Shown here piece by piece: positions 28,331 through 37,873 of a DNA stretch of 64,000 nucleotides; position 1 is the first letter of the stretch; every line of letters begins with the position of its first letter. The position numbers were made by a program, and so were the translations under genes. The notes beneath the pieces were generated by a model, which was not told where the DNA came from, searched no databases, and saw nothing but the letters and a program-made list of their open reading frames with translations. The DNA is from Bradyrhizobium sp. dw_78 (GTDB lineage Bacteria > Pseudomonadota > Alphaproteobacteria > Rhizobiales > Xanthobacteraceae). The DNA lies in contig NZ_JAAVUS010000001.1 in NCBI RefSeq assembly GCF_018449525.1, positions 744,001 through 808,000 on the forward strand. Direction: 5' to 3'.

Positions 28331-30013
28331 TTATTGGGCGCTTCGCGGCGCCAAGTTGGTGATCGGGCTTACCTGTACGTTTACTTTAGCTAATGTATCG
28401 ATAAGCGACTCGGTGTCGTGTGCGCTAACGCTAACTAGGTCGCGATAGTAGGCGAGGGAAAGCGCATAATAGGTCAAAATTGGTGGATTTGGAACGAAGT
28501 CGATCGTGGCTTGCGGACCCCAGATATCCATGTCACGGAACGCGCTTCCTTCCTTGTTCACAAGCGGCTCCATTTCCTGCAGGATGGTGGAACGTTCAGC
28601 TCTGCGGCAGAAGCCAAAAAGCGGCCTTGCATCCCATGCTGTATGCAAGGCGCCGGTTATCTCCGTCATTCCAAAGAGGGCATGGCCGTGATCGGCAAAA
28701 CCGTCAACCAAGTTGAATACGGCTGCGGGCGGTTCTGGATATTTTCGCCGAAGGTCATCGATAAGCGCCGCTTGGCGAAGCCATCTTGCCTGCTGAAAGA
28801 GGTAATTATTCCATAGTGCGCAGAGGTTCAGGGCGATCACTAAACCTATTGCGGCGCGACCAACAGCATCTTTAGCTGAGACGGCGGCTACAATGCGATA
28901 TCCAGCTATCGATACTAGTCCCAGCGGTATACCAAAAAGTACGAGGTGACGCGACTCGTAGAACTGCCCGGTGGGACTTATGCCGGAAACGATATAGGGG
29001 GCCGCCAACACGACAAACGCCACTATAGCGAAGAGGGGCAACCAGGCAGCAGACCTTAGCTCGGATATCCCATCGGAATCACGCTTCACTGTCCCGCTTG
29101 CAAATAATACGATCGCTCCTGCACCTGAAAACGAAATCAGCAGCAATTTCGGCATCGTTCTTATAATAAAGAGGCCTGATGTTACTAGGTGAACGTAACC
29201 CCATTGCCAAAAATCTCTTAGCCTTGAGAGAAGTTCTGCGCCGGTCGGAATCCTGATCAAATAGTATTGCTGATACGGACCAATCTTCGGAAAGAAATAA
29301 TTGATCGAGATCCAGTAAACGATGGGTACGGCAAGAAAATCGCCGAAACGCAATGCTATCGTTGTAGGTCTGCTCCATTTTCCGCTCCTTTTGTTACCGA
29401 GATCGGACCGCTCTCCGAGGAGGAGAGCGACAAACCCAAGCCCATATGCGAAAATCATGGAATTAAGTGAAAAGCTGCAAAAAATTGAAGCAAGACCACA
29501 TAAACGCATTAGTAGGTTTGGACGTTTGTTTCGTATCAGAATGGAGAGGATATTAAGTCCCAGGCAAAGCAACGCCATGCTGAAGATGTAGGTAGCTGTA
29601 AGCTTGGTCGCCCAATCTTCGTATCCGGCGTAACTCCATACCAAAAACGCGAAGACGGTAGCTTCAAAGCCGGAAAACCAGCGCAGGTGCAGCAGAAAGC
29701 TCCGTAGGCTTGCGGCACCGACCAAGATGCCAGTCAACGCGAGGGCTTTCATGAATGCAATTGGATGGCCCGATAGATTGGCAATTGCACAATAGGCATA
29801 GAGAAATGGATGGCCTGCGCCATGGAGCAGAAAATCCAGTTGTGTTGGATATCCTGGCTTGATCTCAAAAAGAAGCCAGTCTTCGCCAAACAGGCCGTCG
29901 TTCAGCAGCAGAGGAATGTGGACGACGGCAAGCGCGGACACCAAGAGGGTCACATCGCGCCAATGAGAAAAATTCTCGGTTGCGCGGTCTTCTTTTGCGT
30001 CTGCCTGCGTCAA
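28331..30013 (-). CDS. Polytopic membrane protein, possible GT-C glycosyltransferase
   Basis: A 560-residue protein with about eleven membrane helices and a 130-residue C-terminal soluble tail. The first external loop contains DGLFGEDWLLF, an acidic pair in the position used by GT-C enzymes for metal and polyprenyl-phosphate-sugar binding. The TTG start at 30013 overlaps the stop of the SGNH gene by four bases (30010-30013) and has GGTGG upstream. A specific family was not recognised. It may add a side-branch sugar on the periplasmic face. Confidence 0.5.
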   Translation of the reverse strand: MTQADAKEDRATENFSHWRDVTLLVSALAVVHIPLLLNDGLFGEDWLLFEIKPGYPTQLDFLLHGAGHPFLYAYCAIANLSGHPIAFMKALALTGILVGAASLRSFLLHLRWFSGFEATVFAFLVWSYAGYEDWATKLTATYIFSMALLCLGLNILSILIRNKRPNLLMRLCGLASIFCSFSLNSMIFAYGLGFVALLLGERSDLGNKRSGKWSRPTTIALRFGDFLAVPIVYWISINYFFPKIGPYQQYYLIRIPTGAELLSRLRDFWQWGYVHLVTSGLFIIRTMPKLLLISFSGAGAIVLFASGTVKRDSDGISELRSAAWLPLFAIVAFVVLAAPYIVSGISPTGQFYESRHLVLFGIPLGLVSIAGYRIVAAVSAKDAVGRAAIGLVIALNLCALWNNYLFQQARWLRQAALIDDLRRKYPEPPAAVFNLVDGFADHGHALFGMTEITGALHTAWDARPLFGFCRRAERSTILQEMEPLVNKEGSAFRDMDIWGPQATIDFVPNPPILTYYALSLAYYRDLVSVSAHDTESLIDTLAKVNVQVSPITNLAPRSAQ

Positions 30014-31011
30014 TTTCTACCACCCGTCTGATTGTTACTTTCTGCGAGGCAACGGTCGAGCGCAGGAGCAGATTCACGCAGAAAAGCATCCGACCAGCGG
30101 TCGGCGCTCGGCCCGTTCAAATGGCTGTTGTCTATTGTCGCAAGGTCATTTACGTGCGGTATGATCACCGGAAGTTGCAAGCGGGCTCCCAGGCGATCTG
30201 CAATAGGTTCGTCTGTGGTCAAGCTATTCGGGATAGCTGTAAGGATGATGCAATGACGAGGTAGGCCAAGGCTCCCGATGAATAATTGGGCGGCCTTTTC
30301 ATAGTCTTGCATCGCTGATTCGTCGGGCGCTGGTGAGCGGGCGGCTGGATTGATTGGAAGTGACCTATTCGCTTCAGCAAATGTATCGCGCCACATCCAC
30401 TCGCCCGTTTCTCGTTTGCGCCAAAGCGTTTGCAGCGTCTCCGAGCATACGAAGGGCAACTGCGAGCAAATTGGTCGCACAATCCGTGTAAAACCACCCT
30501 TCAATAAATAGCCGTAAAATGTCGTCCAGAACAACAATTCCGTTCTCGGTCTGAACATTGCCGCGGGGGTCGACATCAATTTCTCATCGAAGAACGTGGT
30601 GTCGGAATTGATTACAACGGCGTCAGGGTGCAGCCGATATTTGTCCATAAGCCGGAGCATGAACATCATGTTCTCATAATAGGTGAACCCGGCGAGATAA
30701 TAGGGGATATTCTTGTCCCGGAAGTAAGCTCGGGTAGCGTCAGTCGAAAACGCAAATTGCACGCGGCTGTTTCCAAGAAAGAGAATACGAGCGGCCCGTA
30801 GAGATTTTACCGCGTCGGGCTCAAGATTCCAGAAGAGTGCGCCGTGTTCGTAGTCGCCGTAGCCATTGCCATTGCAATAAGCCAGGAAAGTTGATGGATC
30901 GAAATCGACCCGGCATGCCAGCACTTTCGGAGCCCAGAACAAAAATGGGCTTACTGCGAGAGCCAGCAGGGCTGTCGTGGTGAACAACAGGAAGAGACGG
31001 AAATTGCGCAT
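30010..31011 (-). CDS. SGNH-like periplasmic protein, partner of the MBOAT O-acyltransferase
   Basis: A 333-residue protein with an N-terminal hydrophobic anchor (about residues 5-25), then a periplasmic domain. Block I reads LFLGNSRVQF, where GNSR takes the place of the GDS nucleophile motif, and the end carries IDNSHLNG, a DxxH dyad. These fit AlgJ/AlgX/PatB-type proteins that receive acyl groups from an MBOAT partner, whose gene lies 2 bases upstream. ATG at 31011 is the start; the longer frame to 31596 runs through the MBOAT gene in another frame and is not real. Confidence 0.7.
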   Translation of the reverse strand: MRNFRLFLLFTTTALLALAVSPFLFWAPKVLACRVDFDPSTFLAYCNGNGYGDYEHGALFWNLEPDAVKSLRAARILFLGNSRVQFAFSTDATRAYFRDKNIPYYLAGFTYYENMMFMLRLMDKYRLHPDAVVINSDTTFFDEKLMSTPAAMFRPRTELLFWTTFYGYLLKGGFTRIVRPICSQLPFVCSETLQTLWRKRETGEWMWRDTFAEANRSLPINPAARSPAPDESAMQDYEKAAQLFIGSLGLPRHCIILTAIPNSLTTDEPIADRLGARLQLPVIIPHVNDLATIDNSHLNGPSADRWSDAFLRESAPALDRCLAESNNQTGGRN

Positions 31012-31013
31012 TG

Positions 31014-32423
31014 CTAGAAGCGAAAATATAGAAATGTCGTGGGCTGTCCACCGAGAATGGCGGCCAGACTCGCGCCGAAAGCTAAGCCTCCGAATACTGC
31101 CCATTGTGCGGTTGGTTTCCACGTGTACCGAGCTGGAGGAGTCATCTCGCCCTTGTGCGTGAAAATCTCCATCGTATTGGGAAGCGCGAGCGCTATTGCG
31201 ATGAGTGCGATTACCCAGGTCAAGCCGACTGCGTGGGCGGCGAGACCGCCGCCGTGGAATCTGAGCATCGCCTTCCAGAGCGCCACGGCTGACTTCAGGC
31301 TGGAGGCCCGGAACGGCACCCACGCGAAGACGACGAAAATCATGGTTATAGCTCATCCGATGATGGGGGTAAGCTGAAGCCGGGTAGAGCGCCAAGCGTG
31401 ATTGACTAGAAGTCCAAGCCCGTGAAGGGCGCCCCATGCCACGAACGTCCATGCTGCGCCATGCCAGATGCCGCCGAGAAGCATGGTCACGAAAAGATTT
31501 AGATAACGTCGCAATGGGCCCAGCCGGTTTCCGCCCAATGGGATATAGAGATAGTCGCGAAGGAAGCGCGACAGGGTCATGTGCCATCGGCGCCAAAAGT
31601 CGATCAGGGATACGGCCTTATACGGGCTGTTGAAGTTGACGGGAAAAACGACGCCGAACATCAGGGCCAAACCGATGGCCATATCGGAGTAGCCTGAGAA
31701 GTCGAAATAAAGTTGAAGAGCATAGGCCAGCGCTCCTAACCATGCTTCCACGAAATTCAATATTTGACCGTGATCGATCGCACTGAAGACGGCGCTGGCG
31801 TGTGGCTCGATGCCATCCGCGAGGACGACCTTTTTGAAAAGGCCGACAGCAAACCAGCAGAGGCCGGTCAGCAATGAGGCCGAGTTGAGAATGTAGGTTT
31901 CCGGGCGCGCGAATTGCGGCATCATCTCCTTGTGATGAAGTATTGGGCCCGCGATCAGGTGCGGGAAGAACGACACGAAGAGCCCGTAGTGCAGAGGGTT
32001 ATATTCGTTTGTCTGATCGCGATAGCAGTCCACAAGAAAAGCGATCTGGGTAAATGTGAAGAACGAGATGCCGATCGGCAGCGCGATGTGGAGCGGCGGT
32101 GCGCCCAGGAATGCAAGGTTTTCAGCGATGAAATTTGCATATTTGAAATATGCCAGCAATCCAAGATCTACGACGATCCCGAAGGCGAGTGTCGAGCCTT
32201 TGTGCGTTGCCCCGATCGCACGGCCGACGAAGTAGTTGAAGGTGATGGAAGCGAGTATGAGCGGGATAAGAAAATAGGGGTCGTCCCAGCCGTAAAAGGC
32301 GAGCGACGCAACAAACAGCCAGGCCGATGCCAGTCTGTGAAGGCCAATTCCGCCAAGTATAAAAAAGACCAGGAAGATAATTGGAAAGAAAATAAAGAGA
32401 AAATCTGTGGAGTTGAACAGCAT
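31014..32423 (-). pseudogene. MBOAT membrane O-acyltransferase (AlgI-like) interrupted by an in-frame TGA
   Basis: Residues 1-356 form a clear AlgI-type protein: LPIGISFFTFTQIAF, FWRRWHMTLSRFLRDY, PLGGNR and GGIWHGAAW, with the catalytic-type histidine. The frame ends at TGA (31353-31355), yet the very same frame continues for 112 more codons with AITMIFVVFAWVPFRA, the expected C-terminal helix of the family. So one codon has become a stop; a tryptophan or arginine codon is one base away. Either the gene is newly dead, the stop is read through, or the tail is reinitiated at ATG 31343. It would transfer acyl groups across the inner membrane to a surface polymer. Confidence 0.85.
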
Positions 32424-32570
32424 CAGCTTTCGCTTTATTTTCGTTCGGGCACTTCGTTTGCATGATGATTAACACAGCGCGCGAGCTGACGCAAAATACC
32501 GTGCGTGATGAAGTGGCCTGCCGACGGGGGGCGAAGTTGTCACGTTTGATCGCCACTGGCCATCTGGCGC

Positions 32571-33512
32571 TTACTCGAAATTGACCCTTTCGCGTTCCAC
32601 GACAATGGGCCGGCGGCGTACCTGATTGAAAATCGCAACGATGTATTCGCCGAGCACGCCCAGAAAGAATAGTTGAACGCCGCCAAAGAAGAAAAGGCCG
32701 ACGATGATGGTTGGAATGCCGTGCGGTCCGAGATCGAAGCCAAAAACCTTAAGCAGGAAGACGAGAAGCGCGTATGCGAAGCTGATCGAGGATATGAATA
32801 GCCCAAAAAAGAAAGCAGTTCGAAGCGGGACGGTGCTGAAGCTGATCGCGCCCAATAGCCCCTGATCGATCAGGCTTGAAATGCGGTTTTGGGAGAACCC
32901 GTATTTACGCGACTGCCATGTGTAGGGCACGCCGATCGATTTGAACCCGCATTCGAACGGCATCATGCGCATGAACGGTTGAACGTCCTCGAACAGCTTC
33001 ATGGCGTTCAGGACTTTGCGGTCGACCAACTGATAATCGCCGACGTCGGCTGGGTAGTCGACATAAGACATCCGGCTGATGATGCGATAATATAAATGAC
33101 GCGCCGAGCGCGACAGGAAGGGCTCCTCGCGCCGCGCCCGGATGCCGAATACGATTTCATATCCGTCCTCCCAGTGCTTGACGAAGGTCGGGATCAGCGA
33201 CGGCGGGTCTTGCAAGTCGGCTGGCATGAAAAGGATGGTGGCGTCGCCGGTCGCGGCCATGACGCCGTTATAGGTGTTTCTCAAGACGCCGAAATTTCGG
33301 GCATTGATGATGATCTTGACGGACGGATCGGCTGCCGCGATTTCCTTCAGGATATTGACGGTCTGGTCCGAAGAAGCGTTGTCGCAAAAAATGTGCTCGC
33401 GATCATAATCCGGCAATTCCGCGTCCATGATGGCTTTGACCGTTTCGTAGCACTCGCGAATGCCCCTCTCTTCGTTGTAGCAGGGGGTCACAAGGCTGAT
33501 TTTTTTTCGCAT
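32571..33512 (-). CDS. Polyprenyl-phosphate-type GT2 glycosyltransferase (GtrB/ArnC-like)
   Basis: A 313-residue enzyme with an N-terminal GT2 domain (SLVTPCYNEERGI, DNASSDQT, MPADLQDPP) and two membrane helices at about residues 230-300. This is the architecture of GtrB and ArnC, which charge undecaprenyl phosphate with one sugar for use on the periplasmic side. The nearby GT-C-like membrane proteins would be natural users of that product. ATG at 33512 is chosen for the GGAG about 8 bases upstream. The sugar is unknown. Confidence 0.85.
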   Translation of the reverse strand: MRKKISLVTPCYNEERGIRECYETVKAIMDAELPDYDREHIFCDNASSDQTVNILKEIAAADPSVKIIINARNFGVLRNTYNGVMAATGDATILFMPADLQDPPSLIPTFVKHWEDGYEIVFGIRARREEPFLSRSARHLYYRIISRMSYVDYPADVGDYQLVDRKVLNAMKLFEDVQPFMRMMPFECGFKSIGVPYTWQSRKYGFSQNRISSLIDQGLLGAISFSTVPLRTAFFFGLFISSISFAYALLVFLLKVFGFDLGPHGIPTIIVGLFFFGGVQLFFLGVLGEYIVAIFNQVRRRPIVVERERVNFE

Positions 33513-33775
33513 TGAGTGGCTCCGAAACGCTTGGGAATTGATGGGCAAAAGATCCGCCCACGCGCCTGTGGGAAGTCGGTTTCCGGTCGTGTTTCCGGCG
33601 ATCGGGAAGGGCGGCGCGGCTGAAGGAGGTTCTTCCCTGGATGGTGTTATCTCTATCAGGCAGGCCTATAAGTTCAACTGGCGGAATTGATCGATTGCTG
33701 CCGTATCATCTTGACAAGAAAGAGCAATCGTTATCCATGGTGTCCGCGGCTCCAGGCATATTTCCGGTGTGGATC

Positions 33776-34546
33776 ATGAAAGCGGTTATTCTGGCAGGCG
33801 GTTTCGGGACGCGCATCACCGAAGAAAGTCACGTCAAGCCAAAGCCCATGATCGAGATCGGCGGCAAGCCGATCTTGTGGCATATCATGAAGAATTTCTC
33901 CTCGCACGGTATCAACGAGTTCATCGTCTGCTGTGGATACAAATCGTATGTGATCAAGGAATATTTCGCGAATTACTTTTTGCATATGGCGGACGTCACC
34001 TTCGATTTCGAAACCAATTCCATGGAAGTTCTCAACAAGTCCGCCGAACACTGGAAGGTGACGCTGATCGATACCGGCCTCAACACCATGACCGGCGGCC
34101 GGCTGCGGCGTGTAAAGAAATACGTCGGAAACGACACGTTTTGTATGACATACGGAGACGGGTTGTCGGACGTGGACATCGGGCAGCTCAAGGCATTCCA
34201 CCGCGTTCATGGACGGTATGCGACGGTAACCGCGATCCAGCCCCCGGCGCGTTTCGGCGCTCTGGATATCGATCAGCATATGGTGCTGAATTTCGAAGAG
34301 AAGCCGCGCGGTGATGGCCGCTGGATCAACGGCGGTTTCTTTATCCTCGAACCGGCGATTTTCGACTACCTGAGCGACGATACGACCGTCTGGGAGCAGG
34401 AGCCGCTCAAGCGCCTGTCGCAGGATGGGCAACTGGCTGCTTATCGCCACACTGGCTTTTGGGAGGCGATGGACACGCTTCGCGACAAGCTACACCTCGA
34501 GCACCTCTGGGAGACCGGGCAGGCACCATGGAAGCGCTGGGAATGA
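33776..34546 (+). CDS. rfbF: Glucose-1-phosphate cytidylyltransferase
   Basis: A 256-residue enzyme, normal length for RfbF. It reads [16 protein letters not shown] and [16 protein letters not shown] at the N-terminus, [12 protein letters not shown] at the metal site and [17 protein letters not shown] further on. It makes CDP-glucose, the entry to CDP-deoxysugars. ATG at 33776 is used because the conserved fold begins there; a 45-residue extension to 33641 has no family character. It starts divergently from the GT2 gene across a 263-base gap. Confidence 0.93.
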   Translation: MKAVILAGGFGTRITEESHVKPKPMIEIGGKPILWHIMKNFSSHGINEFIVCCGYKSYVIKEYFANYFLHMADVTFDFETNSMEVLNKSAEHWKVTLIDTGLNTMTGGRLRRVKKYVGNDTFCMTYGDGLSDVDIGQLKAFHRVHGRYATVTAIQPPARFGALDIDQHMVLNFEEKPRGDGRWINGGFFILEPAIFDYLSDDTTVWEQEPLKRLSQDGQLAAYRHTGFWEAMDTLRDKLHLEHLWETGQAPWKRWE

Positions 34547-35607
34547 ATGCGGCCTTCTGGCGTGGCAAGCGTGTACTCGTCACCGGGCACACTGGTTTCA
34601 AGGGCAATTGGTTGACGATATGGCTGCGCCAGCTCGGGGCCGAAGTGGCCGGCCTGGCACTCCCGCCTTCCACTACGCCCAGCCTGTTCGATTTGGCGCA
34701 GGGCGGAGACGGCATCGTCTCGATGATTGGCGACATCCGCGATCTGTCAACCGTTGACGCTGCGTTCAAGCAATTTCGTCCCGAAATCGTCTTTCACCTT
34801 GCCGCGCAGGCGATCGTCCGAGCCTCCTATCAGGATCCGGTAGGAACCTATGCGACCAACGTAATGGGGACGGTTCATGTTCTCGAAGCCGCCCGCACCT
34901 CTGGGGTACGTGCGCTGGTCAATATTACGAGCGACAAGTGCTACGACAACAAGGAATGGGTCTGGGGTTACCGCGAAACGGACCCGCTCGGCGGAAAGGA
35001 TCCTTATTCGAGCAGCAAGGCCTGTGCGGAATTTGTGACCGCGGCCTACCGGGCTTCGTATTTCGGCGGCTCCGATCAGATCGGGATCGCCAGCGCCAGG
35101 GCGGGTAATGTCATCGGGGGGGGCGACTGGGCACAGGACCGTCTGATTCCTGATGTCATCAACGCGCTACGCAGCGGCCAGCAGGTGCCGATTCGAAATC
35201 CCGATGCGGTCCGGCCATGGCAGCATGTGCTCGAACCGCTGGCTGGCTATCTGCTGCTTGCGCAGCGTTTATGGGAGGATCCGAAAGGCTTTTCAAGCGA
35301 ATGGAATTTCGGCCCCGATCCGGATAGTGTTTGTTCCGTTCAACAGCTGGTAGACCGTATTGCAGGTCATTGGGGAGTAACCACGCGGTGGATGGTGCAA
35401 CCCGGTCAACATCCACACGAAGCGCGGTTGCTGGCGCTGGATAGCGCCAAAGCTCGCGCTCATATGGGGTGGTTGCCGCGATGGAATCTGGATCGTGCTG
35501 CCGCGGCCGTCGTGGATTGGTATAAGGCGTTTGACCGCGGTGCTCCTGTCAGACCCGTTATGTCTGACCAGATCGCCGCTTTCATGAACACAAAGCGGGA
35601 TAGTTAG
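34543..35607 (+). CDS. rfbG: CDP-glucose 4,6-dehydratase
   Basis: A 354-residue extended SDR. It has [38 protein letters not shown] and the catalytic region [11 protein letters not shown], the diagnostic set of RfbG. It converts CDP-glucose to CDP-4-keto-6-deoxyglucose. The ATG at 34543 overlaps the rfbF stop (ATGA), giving coupled translation; an ATG at 34528 is possible. No rfbH (3-dehydrase) is in the window, so the keto sugar seems to go to the C-methyltransferase downstream rather than to 3,6-dideoxy sugars. Confidence 0.93.
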   Translation: MNAAFWRGKRVLVTGHTGFKGNWLTIWLRQLGAEVAGLALPPSTTPSLFDLAQGGDGIVSMIGDIRDLSTVDAAFKQFRPEIVFHLAAQAIVRASYQDPVGTYATNVMGTVHVLEAARTSGVRALVNITSDKCYDNKEWVWGYRETDPLGGKDPYSSSKACAEFVTAAYRASYFGGSDQIGIASARAGNVIGGGDWAQDRLIPDVINALRSGQQVPIRNPDAVRPWQHVLEPLAGYLLLAQRLWEDPKGFSSEWNFGPDPDSVCSVQQLVDRIAGHWGVTTRWMVQPGQHPHEARLLALDSAKARAHMGWLPRWNLDRAAAAVVDWYKAFDRGAPVRPVMSDQIAAFMNTKRDS

Positions 35608-35647
35608 CTCTTCCCAGCTCCCCAGATGAAAAATCGGATACATTGAC

Positions 35648-36913
35648 ATGGTGGTTACTTCAGCAAGCGAACCGGCGGGAAAGCCGATGTCGGAGATCAA
35701 AAGCTGCGAAGTCTGCGGCAACGATCGGCTGGTGCCGGTCCTCGATCTCGGAAAGCACCCACTTTGCGACGATCTCGTTCCGGTTGGTAATCCGCGTCGA
35801 TGTCCTGAATATCCGATCAACATCGATTTTTGTCCGACCTGCGTCACGGCGCACCAACATTTTCAGGTTCCGAAGGAAAATCTCTTTCCGGAAGACTATC
35901 ATTATCGTTCGCGCTTTACCGCGGACGTCTTGTCAGGGATGCGGGGCCTCGTTGCCTCCTGCGAGGAACGCTTGGGTTCGCTGGCGAACAAGATTGTGCT
36001 CGATGTCGGCTGCAATGACGGAAGCTTGCTCGACTTCTTTCGCGAGGCAGGAGCGGTGACCGCAGGCATCGAGCCTACCGGTGCGGGCCGGGATGCTGCC
36101 GCGAAAGGCCATTTCGTGGTGCAGGATTATCTCAGCCATCAGGCCGCCAGCGCGATCAGCAGCGGTGTGGGCATACCGGATATTATCACGTTCACTAACG
36201 TCTTTGCGCATATCGAGGATTTGTCAGGTGTGCTGTCGGCCCTGAAATCCCTTCTTGGACCCCAAACGTCTATCGTGATCGAGAATCACTATCTGGGCGC
36301 AGTGCTGGATCGGCACCAGTTCGACACCTTTTACCACGAGCATCCCAGAACCTATTCGTATCGATCATTCGACTTCATCGCCAAGTCCCTTGGCCTGGAC
36401 ATCGTCGACGTCGAATTTCCTGCCCGCTACGGCGGCAATATTCGCATCGTTCTCGGCTGTGGTGCGCAGAGCATAAAGGGAGGCGCGGTGGCCGCCGATG
36501 TTGCTGCCCGGGAAAAGAATTTTTTCCAGGATTTCCGCCAATTGGCCCGCGATGTCGATCTCTGGAAAGGCAGCAAGGGACGTGAACTGAAGCAGATATT
36601 CGCGCAGCACGGGCCCATTCGCGCCAAGGCGTTTCCAGGCCGGGCGGCAATCCTGGTCAAACTTCTTGGGTTGACCGAAAAAGAGATCGTTGCGGTTCAC
36701 GAGAAGCCGGGTTCGATCAAGGTTGGTCATTACGTACCCGGTACCCGCATTCCCATCGTGTCGGACGACGCGTTATTCGCGCTCGAGCCCCAGACCAAGC
36801 CGCTGCTCAATCTCGCATGGCATATATCGGGTGAGATCCGGCAATATCTTTCCGAACACGGCTACAAGGGACCGGTTATCGACGTCCTGAGTGCCGATGA
36901 CTTCCGTGCCTGA
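35648..36913 (+). CDS. Sugar C-methyltransferase (TylC3/NovU-type)
   Basis: A 421-residue three-part protein. The N-terminus binds zinc (CEVCGN and later FCPTC), the middle holds the SAM motif VLDVGCNDGSLLDFF, and the third part has FDTFYHEHPRTYS with the conserved histidines of deoxysugar 3-C-methyltransferases. It adds a methyl branch next to the keto group of a nucleotide-linked 6-deoxysugar. It lies 40 bases after rfbG, so CDP-4-keto-6-deoxyglucose is the likely substrate, giving a branched 6-deoxyhexose. Position of methylation is inferred from the family. Confidence 0.88.
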   Translation: MVVTSASEPAGKPMSEIKSCEVCGNDRLVPVLDLGKHPLCDDLVPVGNPRRCPEYPINIDFCPTCVTAHQHFQVPKENLFPEDYHYRSRFTADVLSGMRGLVASCEERLGSLANKIVLDVGCNDGSLLDFFREAGAVTAGIEPTGAGRDAAAKGHFVVQDYLSHQAASAISSGVGIPDIITFTNVFAHIEDLSGVLSALKSLLGPQTSIVIENHYLGAVLDRHQFDTFYHEHPRTYSYRSFDFIAKSLGLDIVDVEFPARYGGNIRIVLGCGAQSIKGGAVAADVAAREKNFFQDFRQLARDVDLWKGSKGRELKQIFAQHGPIRAKAFPGRAAILVKLLGLTEKEIVAVHEKPGSIKVGHYVPGTRIPIVSDDALFALEPQTKPLLNLAWHISGEIRQYLSEHGYKGPVIDVLSADDFRA

Positions 36914-37862
36914 GGCCGCCGTATTTACGGTCCTCGGTTCCGGCTTCGGGATGTATGGATATTTGCCGGCGCTTATGCAACTGGGTTTGGAAGTGGTGTT
37001 GCCATTTCGCTATCAATCGACTTTGGCGGCACGGCCCGAACTCTCTGAATTTGTCAAAAAAATTATCTGGTGTGCCGATGTGGAGGGCGCTTTGGCCAGA
37101 TCGAGCGGGGTGATCGTCGCGCTTCGTCCCGACGATCAAGCACTTTGGATTCCTCGTCTGGTGCGGATGCCGAACATCCGCCAGTTCATCCTGGAAAAGC
37201 CGATAGCACCAACTCCCGAGTTGGCGGCGTCTCTGCTCGCGGCTGTCGAGGAGGCTGGAAGGCGCTATCGGGTAGGCTATACGTTTCGCTTTACACCCTG
37301 GGCACACCAACTCAGAGCGGCGCTTGCCGAGCCTCGGAACAGCATCCGTCTGGATTGGAATTTTCTGGCACACCACTACCGTGCCGGCCTTGCGAACTGG
37401 AAAAGATCCGATCCTGCAGGCGGGGGCGCCGTTCGATTTTACGGTATCCACGCAATCGCCTTGCTCGCGGAACTGGGCTACGACGATGTATCCGTTTCGA
37501 CGATATGGGGCCCTGCGGAGGCCGAGACGGCGCGGTGGGAAGCCACATTTACCGGACGCGGTCTTTGCCCGTTTGAATTGAAAATCAACAGTGGTGCGGA
37601 GAGTACCTCCTTCAGGATTGTCGCACGCCGGCCGGAGAAAACAGAGCTGACGCTCGTCGATCAGTCCGATCCGTTTGCCTCAGACCGTTCCGATGCTCGA
37701 CATATCCAGGATTCGCGGGTCGGCGTGCTTGAACAATTATGCCGGTCGCTGGGAGAGCCAGACGAAGATCATGCGGAGCGTCAAAAATCTATTTTGGCGC
37801 TCTGGGCATGTGTCGAGCGAAAATCCCACCGTCTGCTGGTGCCGTCGATCGCCTGGAAATAG
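36897..37862 (+). CDS. Gfo/Idh/MocA-type oxidoreductase
   Basis: A 321-residue oxidoreductase. It starts with a Rossmann element (TVLGSGFGMYGY) and contains the EKP motif in FILEKPIAPTPE plus GYTFRFTPW. It overlaps the end of the C-methyltransferase gene by 17 bases, so it probably acts in the same CDP-sugar route, for example reducing the 4-keto group after methylation. The ATG at 36897 is used; a GTG at 36891 is an alternative. It ends convergently 11 bases from the SDR on the other strand. Confidence 0.75.
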   Translation: MTSVPEAAVFTVLGSGFGMYGYLPALMQLGLEVVLPFRYQSTLAARPELSEFVKKIIWCADVEGALARSSGVIVALRPDDQALWIPRLVRMPNIRQFILEKPIAPTPELAASLLAAVEEAGRRYRVGYTFRFTPWAHQLRAALAEPRNSIRLDWNFLAHHYRAGLANWKRSDPAGGGAVRFYGIHAIALLAELGYDDVSVSTIWGPAEAETARWEATFTGRGLCPFELKINSGAESTSFRIVARRPEKTELTLVDQSDPFASDRSDARHIQDSRVGVLEQLCRSLGEPDEDHAERQKSILALWACVERKSHRLLVPSIAWK

Positions 37863-37873
37863 TAGCAAGCCGG

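Noticed and set aside
31353..31355. Possible selenocysteine codon in the MBOAT gene
   Set aside because: MBOAT proteins have no selenocysteine at this place and no selenocysteine-insertion hairpin is evident after the TGA; a point mutation is simpler.
31012..31596. N-terminal extension of the SGNH-like protein
   Set aside because: It lies inside the MBOAT gene in another frame and has no coherent domain; the signal-anchor-bearing start at 31011 is natural.
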